Assembly (NCBI GenBank): GCA_014084085.1
Contig: NPFB01000032.1
Location: forward strand, 229,138 to 293,137
Length of the DNA stretch: 64,000 nucleotides
Direction: 5' to 3'
Source of the DNA: Hondaea fermentalgiana
Lineage: Eukaryota > Sar > Bigyra > Thraustochytrida > Thraustochytriidae
Positions 30,001-35,360 of this stretch are shown here, in pieces (position 1 is the first letter of the stretch; the number at the start of each line of letters is the position of its first letter). The position numbers and the translations under genes are program-made. A model generated the notes under the pieces. It saw only the letters and a program-made list of their open reading frames with translations, was not told where the DNA came from and ran no database searches.

Positions 30001-30118
30001 CCCGGGTGAGGCGGTGTACCTGGGCAACTTCGTCACTCTCGAGACCTTCGTCGAGATCGGCTGCCCATGGAGCCTTTTCCTGTGCGTCGGGCGCGCGGTC
30101 TTCGCGGTCCTGCGCCAT
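12083..30118 (-). CDS. Giant HECT-type E3 ubiquitin ligase (ZZ, LamG, SPRY, UBA, RanBP2 Zn finger, MORN)
   Basis: A 6011-aa uninterrupted frame. The frame extends 20 codons further to a TTG, so I place the start at the ATG at 30118. Domains in order: ZZ zinc finger (about 498-545, CxxC pairs visible); LamG/concanavalin-like domain (about 820-950); SPRY (about 1777-1943); UBA (about 3409-3449, containing MDMGF) with an adjoining UIM-like helix (about 3449-3465); second LamG-like domain (about 3915-4260) interrupted by a long Asp/Glu run; RanBP2-type zinc finger (about 4605-4632, WSCPACTFLN); second SPRY-like domain (about 4643-4787); MORN-like repeats (about 4838-4884); SPRY (about 4973-5113); C-terminal HECT (about 5580-6008). 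The catalytic cysteine is C5967 in QSQTCFFTLALP. It transfers ubiquitin from an E2 to substrates, and the UBA/UIM/zinc-finger set suggests ubiquitin-chain binding. It resembles the HERC/HECTD4 class of giant ligases but has no RCC1 repeats that I can see. The substrate is unknown. Confidence 0.9.
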   Translation of the reverse strand: MAQDREDRAPDAQEKAPWAADLDEGLESDEVAQVHRLTRDLTNLGRRSPVTRAFTYDLVKDLARGDPAAVALHEDAAAQDIKTDQHEDENEVRTERRSSVPRPGQDVDVFALLSDDDAEIERTVDELAHREYGGPTFATPVLESYKSKFAELYTQSMRGRKRPADGQERQVKLSRSILGVVLAQLLLEGDVVLHKTLLHSPLFPDSGSLGSGKRRKKSRRRSNSFLHALNPDGVARAYEEVASLVEKATETQSLVGFLIAAKFLLTLHQYVQEDSNEVSAAILKATRVNKEVEVLAARSAPCPNQALASLRRELNLGAAARLGATLPPHVRAMLLLEDLQSPVSNDGYASPPNAASLPTVAASVLTQTMQFGDDTDTFPNDAGAPKVSQEQEDDDDNDANADDDDNENGEEGQREKSSKRSGRRISRSQRRSRAGSSATLTTIETSSKSTAAQSTSPGVALSLLSGRSVHLDQRGLVACIPRYTLLEKNQDESVEHHDVRCDGCDSNGPILGQRFECASCESFDLCLDCYLAEKHTVEHAFRLSTEHRGPATLLPPRTAPKLSYVGTPCATLPLGAPDLDDASVIAWEVIVDAETQSCKVGWIDVECDFELPGHQDQGLGAERGSWGVDLQSGVVTHAGKTVGKLEIPIALHHLSANSDTLEIQEDGARDNASEDQDSASEEDEEDEEGNSVQDDAGKSKSVQITETSSVEGFPSERPCWSILCWVHPVSRKAGFAVAGSVVSFDLHSASAVIPCVSFRNDFQLESLGHIEFKATNDKIHTSWLLDSKNSQSTSQVPGRSIRSLASCAHASCVRIPRGDEKSCVALLESPGFRNASKVGEDFTFEAMVCWEPEAFGTPDSASQIYTLFSRTDASSQRSRSACTQIGIVGDGYLFVNLQTSEFCTWSHRAIMIPGKWQHVRIAVIGGSYRGPSVRFSVDNAIVHSDTRKRKSSGGSSALASWRQREQNRHRDSASRRHTVSRGTKSDEKQGLWILGGAPSLEPSHSNEESSTDNTHDIEAHKVGVDGNPKDAGDGASALDEDGSSVASAGDDEVAGRSGEDCAGNDAEAYARLAVTQQFQGCFAEVRLWTRSLRSREYLDKGGRVLKLVEASERSSLFFRLRLDESAGKRVFRSGDENFEVSSHFMLCGSASCEPRVIADLVKDAADSQDENAVASEATNGPSTKPDYHMHAAVLLRAEHLRRAPAAQSASVTETTAASLDHIASVFMDITGNLLRITSEFAQFHKDLKQSITGIKSPVCSVFPHVHTFLLLQSLVRQLLREIESNARPDLGWMLFSILQILRDNLRALHAQGIAPATVGLGLPSFAAGMPPSSTKKHGEPNVLKLRSALLQTLEISSCFEDATMRRGIDTETLICLGEGLSIFYARDVDQRAMLVALFSGGGATDTRPSSLQDARVLVPRSGDHRDKLLAIVTKSLAAKPARIKELLRVSTPPEVPDRRLQSSSSSSIAAATGKRSAGFQLHWPVEFVRASLDSHHASVSPSVAAAAANVDLSGAAQPTKREVIRYLQSVAPPHWLQERKMDRNEMGVAKDFPSDQIAEAYNDLDAAVFEGKIIINPARDNSGASPEAEAESPNKGASAIITGSKGETPRQVASVDTAKSTWIIQLIRVTLVGTAARGTAATNRQEAALSLLRTILVHMHGRIWGEKSPADVKREDSVSLVEVFLRCGFRDAANPASLGNCAPTKEDTSPTVPTPPPSRDPATGPAKPTKSYQPKSEWWETPIEFDVSNANGNATESASPAAHGAGGDGRISLQTSASSRYVRVHSDGVTISHLRNKSWGTAVSSVGYARRSGIHTWKVKVSRCNERGHIFVGIVGKGARVNSFIGSDSKGFGFLLAGDVYHGSRQIKKNAFPRRALSSGSTVLMTLNTNAMTLEICDADRPVDLTEPSASRSLGIFTLPDIFQTSNDGLVYPALCTYEEGDRASFIAFAEGNAAQGHWTLDERLLRDRADFFQGRELCVEDCIEAILHHAARNAERIGHDQLRSMLSFPLAWILLWPAPSVAWVEKVRVHLQATLHFLLQNAKGKEISNTQMLACAAYGKLCSFLITSKPSDLMSSFLDARDKPILDASNDGMREVGQGGLADVPPARTGSSSANATNVTSEEDAMDVQGHDASSPSEQLLQLSKWKNSSLFSHGLRLPGCLLADLSGRTRRSAAAAASQGHTSKKKGDGPASEVEIMDTHAKKRDTLPAGVLEIINDHGIGRSLHAWLLGHLNLQSRRSREPNNSSSSKHDSEISRVTNGLVVVLLHHTGWLPTAMEMAQLLADYPNQEYIARARPHPELVAIWRSALELRAWLERQRQQSTAYGANSRSGGTNDSFLATINQAVYFLLDFAPASGITDDENAGEPANALAAFRESLGISSPPATSLSGTLERAVSEGRVPAPQASNAVSNGGLHSIESSPPSALSPTSSLPLRGKKIQSRYLARSRSLGAASASKTWNLGQLLRQGSAARGESSFKEVISQVSAFVHDAGSSKALSVDQLHGHFLALRACARTRERGFRSLAASLLGTPLSVSTQALHAAMLIGVPSALRGRDCSSSAETRSAPWHYLQDLGPSGSAAQLSLASGFAALGRALAELLQASMVLPTQRLTGLQLELLDALGVRLAPIDHELLARTNLLETLHRIMESSREAMAAAADAFHPAALAEGELLADTSDAARTETNESVAAHQLVGRAAMKTFYLLCSQVAAFRPPAAAKSRRNARSSLLLTRVRSGPQTLNVSVFGLLLQELTNAADALDDTAATAAAPLERYAAPSTGANFIASSFTLVESPQSDAKLHMEEITSVLLSTCTFPSCQRQISSSEWLEILCRLAQRGPVSVLQNIFRIFRRMLPLLDPHRIDLPMGSTGRERDPLTLESFLLELVATSFTPRFEEITEESQLLASFEAMRTLRALQSTNAWRSRIHALLLRSIKNGIVSLSTGGSTAKGEVPPRVGASSSSDLGTNHGGGETAQTSDISGAGAGADAGADAGALARCLGALSVTSGALRKLLPGVAVRTLDKRQGATESRAHDDSLCDAVAWTERESRELGELDAIDILRVVEQDSLVISGFSADTSDRRALERRHVSVNAEQVFVAKDRNDVRVDAGSPLPGAIHELFEKVVMLEPWTSTNWQRSFGFSQHARGRIQLFDAPSGAGAVEQTLSRDADDEQPIVWAKQRLGQWIEVEKVDERSSGDVAQALQTDKVPPRWVKVQDAENDYILRPVLAPPAETTSGFQRSLLRLYTLQTLSAVDLEPVMDAKDCGLKEANTLRDFFLLSEKSMKALLSSASEEVATFRASDLDVLSERLTIIIDELVRGRKRSSSTDHASDVVPSAQSEDAEKDEVSAKKMQSLDKADNENSAGRSEGVPGVEARSSFTPASGVHQRRTSTQAPSSITSSSARQRSRMPRVPAESILALMDMGFPRRWAQYALEQNELDVTAAITYICALEEEIDERIALSLSKAEDAQSSSESEEDEDEENDDTREHVANANKGSRENDQGNDADDKSGKSVQAPASKGQNSASDPKDQNSTSGVAKRACAEDYMEMEGSDGGGSSAIPGAVPSRISYSDRNNRSLEPESTSGRSRGKSGGGQSGSSRARNEWTKSTSEVQRACRRHWGPCADSRASYRHLLESYSPAELFEEFRHLVQVINTLQARVVLLRCLIVDGARVSTSLTEEDKAKLVRLLVAEGFQTFPLYGVDCLESITRGSGATLWNIPQSLHSFAAKCIETSEAFVAELILSVKKTLRRAATTDFFADTPTPRDDLAMAAESSDSLLWFVDWVTRQLMHAAPLGNELHFVLFESWVWALRSPSMRIKASALGILAEFLDDAADIGNSAERSRVISRMLTILPRERLVAMAARLLRRVDNPTPGPSGFCKVLLQFIAKVEEHASLANENIFEASPSFLTLGRTGYVELRNLNGHKLETLQPPWTLTVWVQAKKNASDVASLPAEGASDEPQVLIGDSSSGRGLQIVMSAKGLGVRLGGSSTDVSTSTFGFSPMSGKENEHRADGGEWTQLTIVCADYSHLGPLVQMHVPVNGKTETRDGLTSKNGHRADGNHQGSVERKELSKNKGDHDNNDEDDEEEDDDEEDDDDDDEDDDGGAESNWALSDDRDEVDSYLSDGVFQMNSMGVDAYIQFHKITQREQKQEHGSRGKALRSRRDKEATRGKNVQSVNSVAASRQREKQKVHLLAYENGSLRGTLTADRKQAFLGLREIGSASHPSAAVSVGRLCVWRSAMDRAQVRQAESYLRGLSKCSLNCVLCPPCESALDDPLLDAEDMYTCWDFTWHNFAQSSASNNSKDNEGQSSIVTEARHHRHVAVLHEGAAILPCSTPCTGESNSECAAAEGVKPAILSSGMEEEAKEKGELMSRVEPRFRYLVDGIDMSGVILWDLSDSPVPHALAVPSDFQRAHLPVRLHLQLKTSTELVGHLKCKERDKDVWCAVEGTLETKTKSLTIRVCSVVRGNKFSHHWLTGLCLDVKEDCGELQGTWKSPQSVPHWGVLAEDSPKLRAVACLSPAYLDLGVDGTFLRVRCDVLEYQKTLPPFVLDQRPMVATCNTVVLEAGRWQHKFPSPDHGDDDGDGAVGGEHDGSGGSGAGPLAPATWSCPACTFLNEMEHSCCAICTTPNPDNASEEQDNDESALFGLEVEGLWKPGSGSYIWEFRVHGSAAALNQGEITFGICRKGAPLRDHLGACANSWGVSSDGLSWYKGRNRALLPGSLQDNDILALELDTNDKLMRIFVNGEELAKCDRSNMRSAGDFLLESSVSPAISISSRTSVSAQILGLKHGSASVRYAYKANSRGGDSASSQRRSSSRTSPVKGKIAESIGRTSRGGEDMEPVQFEGNWRQGRRYGKGLTTFSDGSTEEGSWLDGLKHGRFKTMSSKESGASEIISQVYFQHGEVKTDDSMPSDEALNQPSEIGTGSESALPSGENLGAEQSDGKADLGVVPNEVFRMQGTFAASCHQLVRLDPTTAGPGIRVSPDCMTAEYTGTGPDTGKRSHVLGARGYTRGVHYWEARMLGMQWGSTLIGVTDRKIMHELRPRQQSRSVSQSDIRGDGWGDGFGFVNYRATHSPDGEQLYGSFYAVNDVVGVLLDMDRGRLHFFKDFQDYQNGDKQVIIDLGLAYSDLRRKCRSGRRRRTGAEDIKFYPCFGFSKAHDRITLQDTRSLEMKKASFPAQVFAYAESVNLFRRVISPRPANAMDPRLLAGLTSTWEGISSTNGAHRTVWSLGRIPVKLWTSPDVCEAASPPELSGLRVGDRLTTKRGPATILGARGGALWYTVDGADEALFWSPKELQKLVRDGKVRRETADERSISSAGTAHEVHDRARDQDSRRSKEKTRKPDGVDGGKDNVSSPYEQDGPYPGVASVLHDALSCSGGMADWSEALDQELVVLVNRLCDRRACEPEHLSPHDVASELKHCKTARAEMRRLLDFEESFVLARFTALLHLNSRMRSLFELVDLHTSEASPGQVVFRATPRSGSVLRSAENRARGYSTAKLLSRGRGHIFSRVKLEFWNAAIAWTTTPTVPASDEYDPPPDFPVVRVNRITAGDQRLTALEGAERLQTSVFGQLMVKAGMETWPSRMLRRSYSHIQDASQQRCFFVKFESEGVDDHGGPYRAVFQIAIEDEAAGPLQILLPCPNAADGALENADRMVFSELRPSLDAGASHGRGVETASASIPTPTSGRPSRRRTSDVISQEQSWPEGAAGSGRCLEFLGRLIGVATRHGIHVGLSLAHLIWRPLVGLPVGWRELHETDSFTARSLRQIESLSDEQWADEDAAWSELLLDRLGAASSSLPAGCVVHRPGQAPYIPYESRSTVVEAIVRQCIMTAAEPVTRFMEGLAEVLPTEHFVLFTPEELERLICGAPEIDVGLLKQATVYEDVDPNAPHVKYFWEALEDMTQEERSKFVNFVCARSRLPPSLDKFPMSFKILPLARKPGASTDNNADDDDGVQQDDILLPQSQTCFFTLALPEYSSKEVCSQKLLYAANNCNTMEDFDEHDAQAFSGLI

Positions 30119-30381
30119 GCCTGTGCGCGCGACCCTGCTACAAGCGCGCGCGCGCGCGCGTGGCCCAGAGCAGCTCAACTCTGTGAGGAACTAAAATATC
30201 TTCCGTCTCCATCTGCTTCCTGGCTGGGCAAAAGAAACAAAGAAAAGAAGAAAGGAAAAACTGCAGGGGGGGCAACGGGGACGAAGGCAAAAACATGAAG
30301 AATGAAGTAGAAATAAGAGAACAAGAAACGAAATAGGCATCTCACAACGCGAACGCGACGCAACCCACGATTGCTTGCGGA

Positions 30382-30780
30382 TCATTTCGAAGCATTCTGC
30401 GTTCTTTGATACTCATGCAAAAGCTTGGCAAATATTATGATAGGATTCGTCTCGCGAGGCGTCGTGTCACCGGATCGAGGCGAGTCGCGATCCGTGTATT
30501 CGGAGCCCTCGGAGTCGCTGCTGCTGCCTTCTGATTCAGAGTCGCTCGATGCGTCCACGGTACTGTCCGCGGCGACGCTTTCGAGTTCAGGGTCACATGC
30601 AGCCTCGCGATTGCCATCTTGCGCTTGTCCATACGTTGTTCTCAATTGCCGCTTTTTCTGTTTCGATGATGCCGTCTCGTTTGCGGCCTTGAACTCTGCA
30701 AGCAGCTTTTCGAGCGCAAACTCGAGCGCAGCGCCAAGATTACCTTCGAGGTTTGCGAAACGAGGCAGCGGAGTCGCCAT
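30382..30780 (-). CDS. Small acidic Ser-rich protein, possibly DPY30/RIIa-like
   Basis: A 132-aa frame with an ATG start, about 260 bases upstream of the HECT start on the same strand. The N-terminal amphipathic helix (about 8-32) is followed by a basic patch, then a disordered Ser/Asp/Glu segment (about 72-107). The protein ends in a second helix beginning NPIIIFAKLLHEY. The Asn-Pro-Ile...Phe...Leu-Leu pattern resembles helix 2 of DPY30/RIIa docking domains, with the acidic segment inserted between the helices. That link is weak pattern recognition. Clean codon structure and an intergenic setting support a real gene. It shares a 524-bp divergent spacer with the EF-hand gene. Confidence 0.6.
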   Translation of the reverse strand: MATPLPRFANLEGNLGAALEFALEKLLAEFKAANETASSKQKKRQLRTTYGQAQDGNREAACDPELESVAADSTVDASSDSESEGSSSDSEGSEYTDRDSPRSGDTTPRETNPIIIFAKLLHEYQRTQNASK

Positions 30781-31093
30781 GATTTCTGTCTGACTGTATG
30801 TACACGCAGAGATTGCCTCCTCAAGTCCAAGTTTCTGTGCGTGTGTCTCCGTTGCTGTCTGTGATCTTGACTTGGCCGGTATTGCTGATCACGATTGCGC
30901 GTTCGCCCGTTCGCTCGCCCTTTCGCTTGCTCGCCCGCTTGCTCGCTCGCTTGCGGCGATCGACTTCTCTCTGCGAAAGACTTCGCTAGTTCTGCGCTAG
31001 CGAGAAGCTGGTTCGAACCATTGTCTGTGCACAGCCTGCCACATGAAAAACGGATAGGCAGAGACGAGTATGGGCCTTTATACCAGTGTGCGC

Positions 31094-31106
31094 TACTATA
31101 CTAGTA
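31094..31106. promoter_or_regulatory. TACTATACTAGTA element upstream of the EF-hand gene
   Basis: This 13-mer lies about 200 bases upstream of the ATG at 31305. It is repeated exactly upstream of the coiled-coil gene (57446-57458) and in shorter form upstream of the receptor gene. Function is inferred from recurrence and position. Confidence 0.4.
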
Positions 31107-31269
31107 CTAGGCAGGCTTGACCTGCCGGCTGTACAAAAGAGACCAAGGCGAGAAAAGGCTGAGCAGGCGACCAACAGAGATGCATTTACACGCGGCGGCA
31201 GGGAGCGCGGTGTTGTTGCAGGACACGTTTTGTATCATAAAAACAGAAACGAAGGTAGGTGGGTAGGTA

Positions 31270-31295
31270 GGAAGGAAGGAAGGAAGGAAGGAAGG
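31270..31295 (+). repeat. GGAA microsatellite in the 5' leader
   Basis: Six or more GGAA units end about 10 bases before the start codon at 31305. They are probably in the 5' UTR. The open frame continues upstream through them, but the low-complexity translation argues against an earlier start. Confidence 0.7.
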
Positions 31296-31304
31296 GAATC
31301 GATC

Positions 31305-33326
31305 ATGCATCGCGACGTCGCGGATCTCATCCAGGAGAGCTATGCGAGTCTGGACGACATCTTCGCGCCACGACCCCGTGAAGAACCAGGGGGACCTGCC
31401 ACGCATGATGATGGCAATATGGACTGGGATCGGGCGGTTCTCATGATGAGCGAGGCGCTCCGAGAAGGAGACCTGCGGCCAGCTTTTGTACAGGCGCTCA
31501 TTAGAATTCGAAAGCGTCAAGAAGTTCTCGCACAAAATGCTCCACATCGAACGAAGGAGGACGAGAACGAAGAGGAAGGCGAAGAAGTAGGAGCTGGAGA
31601 AAAGTTTGGTGCATCTAATTTGCGAGACGAGCGTTCTACTTGTCCCGAAGAACGTGTCGCCTTCAATAAAGCTGGCAACAGCGTCGGTAGCGTTCGTGCC
31701 AGCAGTAGCAGGCGGTGGAGATCGCTGCGAAGACAAAGCAAAGAAATGGGAGGACTTTGGGGATCGGCGGACAAAAGTCGAGTGAGTGTACTCGACACCA
31801 AGAACGAGGAAGCTATTGAGTCTCCCAAGGAACGCGAGCGTCGCGTTCTGCAGCGTCGCAAAAAAGCCCTCGAGAATTTCTCAAGTGGCGCAAATCTTGG
31901 TATTGTCAATCTGATTGCCGTGCTCGACGCTCTAACACGCTCGATGCGGGGAATCTCGACCGTGGAGGTCAGCAAATTCACAAGCGCACTCAGCGCAGAA
32001 CTGGCAGTAAAGAAAGGTCCTGCCCGCCGAAGGTCCGACTTTAAGCAAATTGAGTCCTCGCCGCCAGGCTCACACCGAAATTCTGTTTCGGAATTCTCAT
32101 CGCTAGCGAGTCAAAGGGCTGCTGATAACGTGGACTTGAACGAGAACAGCGTTTCTGGTACCTCGCGAAGGACCGGAATCGGCGCCAAGGTTTCGTCAGA
32201 GGTTCTGGACCCTTTGCTGTTTGACTTGATGAGTGCCTTTGAGGAACCGCTCGCAAAGAATTCGACAGCAAGCCAGCTGGTACAGTTAGTCCGGCGGCGT
32301 TCGATGATCCGGTCACTGGAGCCAGGGCAACAGCTTCTATCGATCCGCCAGCGACGCGCTGTGGCGCTGCGGCTCGTGGACTTTCGGCAGCTTCTCTTTC
32401 AGCTGAGCCGGGCGGTCACGTGCAGTGTGCGTGAGCGGGTGGCTCTATTTTTCAAGCTATATGGTCACAACAACGAGATCTCCATTGATGGTCTTTGCGC
32501 GCTGCTGTACCTAGGAGATCGCGTGGTTGCCTCGTCGTTGCAGGATGCCGAGCGATTCATCCGCTCATTAGATCAAGATGGCGACGATTCCATTACTCTG
32601 GAGGAGTTCCAGCATGCGATTGAGAAAAACCCCTTTACCTTGGAGAGCATCGTACGCACGCACGCCGAAGCGCAGGATGTATCGATAGAGCAGCAGCACA
32701 GTTTGCGCGCCTTTGTACACCGTACGAGCCTTTCTTGGGCTGGGATGTGCACCTTGTGGGAGAGACTGCATGCAAAGCTCGCCATCATTAGCAAGGCTGG
32801 CGAGGAGGGCAATGAGGAAGCCGACGTGGAAGATGCCGACGCGCTTGCAGACGTCCAGGAAAAGGAGAAAGAGGCCGTGCAGACGCGACTGCTCATGACG
32901 AAAGAGAGGTTTGAGGCACACCTTTGCGCGCATTTGCGCCCTCCAGAGCCTGAGGATCCGCAGCTGGTCAGTGAGGTGAGTGCAGCCTTTGTAGGGCGCG
33001 TGCGTCCCAATGCCGTGGACGTGCGCGCCTTTGTCTCGGCGCTTGGGGGCACGCTTGGGGAGCTTAATGTGGGAATTTCGGACTGTCTTCACAAGGCGAA
33101 ATTGTACTTTGCACTTCATAATTTGGACAATGACGGCGTGCTTACGAGGGACGAGATTTATCAAATGCTTTTTACAAGTAATTCGGCCTTGGGTCGCAAA
33201 ATTCTCAAAGCTGCTGCGCTCCTGCGCACAATGGACCAGGATGGAAATGGGACAATTTCACAAGACGAATTTTGGAACGCGTCAAAGAGGAACGCAACGT
33301 TTTTGAGCTCTTTTCAAGCTCTCTGA
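31305..33326 (+). CDS. EF-hand calcium-binding protein
   Basis: A 673-aa protein. The frame stays open to 31086, but the upstream part is a GGAA repeat, so I chose the ATG at 31305. The N-terminal half is charged and probably disordered (Glu-rich near 80-100, basic Ser-rich near 120-150). From about residue 185 it becomes helical. Three clear EF-hand loops are present: DQDGDDSITLEE (starts 423), DNDGVLTRDE (starts 608, short of the canonical spacing) and DQDGNGTISQDE (starts 644). A degenerate hand lies before the first (around 395). The paired arrangement suggests a Ca2+ sensor. No enzymatic domain was recognised, so the effector is unknown. Confidence 0.8.
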   Translation: MHRDVADLIQESYASLDDIFAPRPREEPGGPATHDDGNMDWDRAVLMMSEALREGDLRPAFVQALIRIRKRQEVLAQNAPHRTKEDENEEEGEEVGAGEKFGASNLRDERSTCPEERVAFNKAGNSVGSVRASSSRRWRSLRRQSKEMGGLWGSADKSRVSVLDTKNEEAIESPKERERRVLQRRKKALENFSSGANLGIVNLIAVLDALTRSMRGISTVEVSKFTSALSAELAVKKGPARRRSDFKQIESSPPGSHRNSVSEFSSLASQRAADNVDLNENSVSGTSRRTGIGAKVSSEVLDPLLFDLMSAFEEPLAKNSTASQLVQLVRRRSMIRSLEPGQQLLSIRQRRAVALRLVDFRQLLFQLSRAVTCSVRERVALFFKLYGHNNEISIDGLCALLYLGDRVVASSLQDAERFIRSLDQDGDDSITLEEFQHAIEKNPFTLESIVRTHAEAQDVSIEQQHSLRAFVHRTSLSWAGMCTLWERLHAKLAIISKAGEEGNEEADVEDADALADVQEKEKEAVQTRLLMTKERFEAHLCAHLRPPEPEDPQLVSEVSAAFVGRVRPNAVDVRAFVSALGGTLGELNVGISDCLHKAKLYFALHNLDNDGVLTRDEIYQMLFTSNSALGRKILKAAALLRTMDQDGNGTISQDEFWNASKRNATFLSSFQAL

Positions 33327-33650
33327 TGCGACGGAGATTTTTGCAACTGCGTTCCTGGCACTTGCAATTCACCAATAGACCTACACCTTGATCGATTGAC
33401 CCAGTTCTTCAAGAAAGAGTTTGGTAATTGGGAAATCGCACGCGCCCTTGGTTTACTTTTACAAGAATGCTGAGCTGCATGTAGTGAATTGCAGGACAAG
33501 GAGACTGCTGTTGAAAATTAGCAAGCAAACGAAAGCAAATCAAGAAAGAAATGATAAGTACGTGACCGAAAACATCATTGAACGCTGTCTTCTTCTAGGG
33601 GTAGCGAACGGGGCGCATAGCTTTGCGATGACAATAAATGTCAGGCAAGT
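33327..33650. other. Convergent intergenic spacer
   Basis: The spacer between the 3' ends of the EF-hand gene and the cytochrome c gene. It is AT-richer than the coding DNA. No gene and no clear poly(A) hexamer on either strand were found. Confidence 0.6.
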
Positions 33651-34090
33651 TTACGCGGTGGCCTCCTTGAGGTAGGCGATGAGGTCCTTGCGGTCCTTCT
33701 CCTTCTTGAGGCCGGCGAAGACCATCTTGGTGCCCGGGATGTACTTCTTGGGGGCGAGGAGGTAGTCAAAGAGGGTGTCGTCACCCCTGTGTCGCGTTTC
33801 AAAACAAATTCGTTTGCATATCAATGGTTAGCCACCGGACCTTTTTTTCTTCTTTGCGAAACAAAGAACAGTAATCAAATAAAAAATGAGAGGACAACAA
33901 AGTCAAGCACTTACCAGATGATGCCGGAGTTCTTGTTGGCGTCAGAGTACTCGAAGCCGTCGGCCTGGCCGGACTGGCGGCCGAAGAAGCCGTTCAGGTT
34001 GGGGCCCTGCTTGTGCGCGCCGCCAGCCTCGACGGTGTGGCACTGGCTGCACTTGGTCTTGAAGATCTTGGCTCCCTTCTCGGCCGACAT
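33651..34090 (-). CDS. CYC: Cytochrome c (two exons)
   Basis: Joining 34090-33915 and 33786-33651 removes a 128-bp intron with donor GTAAGT and acceptor ACACAG and gives 103 aa. The split codon makes W59. Heme attachment CSQCH is at C14, C17 and H18, and the axial Met is M80 in PGTKMVFAG. The protein has no presequence, as is normal for cytochrome c. It carries electrons from complex III to complex IV in the mitochondrial intermembrane space. Length and motifs match the family closely. Neither exon is long enough to be found as a simple frame, so the gene is easily missed. Confidence 0.97.
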
Positions 34091-34560
34091 GGTTGCTGGT
34101 TTTTGTTGGTCTGGTAAAGACTGACTAACTCTGCAGCATGTTCAAAAAACACCGTCAGTCGCTTTATTCTCTCTCACATTGTCTTCTCTTCTCTATGCGA
34201 GGAGCTCCTCCCTTCTCTCCCTCCCTGCGGCGCGGCGCGGATCGCTGCACGCTCGCTCGCTCGCTCGCTCGCTCGTTCGCCAGCCAGCCGCCGTCGTCTC
34301 GGTGCACTCGCCCCGACGCACTCTCCGCGCAGCCACACAAGCCAGAACACACGGACGGCGAGCCGCACATCCATCCACACATACACACACTGACAGACAG
34401 AGAGAGAGTGCACAAAGGAGAGAGAGTGAGAGGGGGAGAGAGGGTCGAGGAACCCCCTCCTCTGCTCTGCTCTGCTGCTGCTCTGCTCTGCCCGCTCTTC
34501 TCCTCTTCTCTAGGCTCGGTCTGCACTCGCTCTGCTTGTGCCCGTGCCTGCGCCCTTCAC

Positions 34561-34580
34561 CATGCATGCATGCATGCATG
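34561..34580. repeat. CATG microsatellite (5 units)
   Basis: Five perfect CATG units in the region upstream of cytochrome c. The unit is self-complementary. Confidence 0.85.
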
Positions 34581-35338
34581 CCTGGCAGTGCAGCCGCCTC
34601 GCCCGCGTCAATGCCGGCCCCTCGGCGTGACGCGCCAATTCTCGGATCTCTGCCGGCCTTACGCGGGCGGCATCTCCGCGGCGCGTCTGGCCTCGGGTCG
34701 TCGCGAGCAGGGCGGGCGATGGCGACGCTGCGCTGCGCTGCGCCGAGCGCGCGAGCGTGCGATGGCAATCAGGCAGGCAGGCAGGAATTCATCCGTAGCT
34801 AGCTCGCTCGCTAGAAAATAGCAGGCGCATTGGAGGCTGTGCTTCTCGGCCTCTGACGCAGGTGCAGCGCAGAGCCTGAGCCGCAGGACTCGCTCGCTCG
34901 CGCGCCCGACGCGACGTCTCGACGCTTCTCGCCGTCGCGCGCAGCAACTACGCCGCCTGCGCCCCCTGCGCGCGTCCTTTCTCCCGCCCTCCGCCGCGAG
35001 CGCTCGCGGTCGCGAGGAGCCTCGCGCGTCGCACGTACCTTGTGGCTCGGACTTGTCTAGTTTCTTGTCTGCTGCCGCGCCGCGGGGATTTGAAAAAACG
35101 GAGGAAAAGGAAAGAAAAGAAAAGAAAAACTCCTGGTTGGGTGGCCATCACCGCCCTGCGCCGGGTCTTGTGCGCCATGTCCCGCTCCTACCAGCCTTGT
35201 AACTACTGGGGAGAAGGGTGCAAGCCGCAGCGGACGCCGCGCGCGGACGCTCAGGGCGGGGAATTGCAAGTTCCTCCTTGGCAAGCTTGGGGAACGAGAC
35301 GGAACGCAGTGCAATGCTGCGCAGTCACCATGGTCACT

Positions 35339-35360
35339 GCAGTGCAGTGCAGTGCAGTGC
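35339..35360. repeat. GCAGT pentanucleotide repeat
   Basis: At least four perfect copies of a 5-bp unit are followed by related GCGCAGT sequence. It lies in the spacer upstream of a doubtful small ORF. Confidence 0.7.

Larger units (their letters stand above)
30781..31304. promoter_or_regulatory. Divergent promoter region between the acidic protein and EF-hand genes
   Basis: No gene seen. It contains CTCGC/CTTGC-rich degenerate repeats (about 30895-30955), a 13-mer TACTATACTAGTA at 31094-31106 that is identical to one at 57446-57458, and a GGAA microsatellite just before the EF-hand ATG. Transcription would start in both directions. Confidence 0.5.

Noticed and set aside
30119..30178. Upstream extension of the HECT frame
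   Set aside because: It begins at a TTG and runs through a GC dinucleotide repeat. The ATG at 30118 is the better start.
31010..31019. GGTTCGAACC resembling a tRNA T-loop
   Set aside because: The flanking bases do not form a 5-bp T-stem on either strand, and no anticodon or acceptor stem is present.
34138..34821. Long overlapping frames on both strands
   Set aside because: Low-complexity Arg/Ala/Ser sequence made from CTCG, CA, GA and CATG repeats. No domain and no consistent frame.
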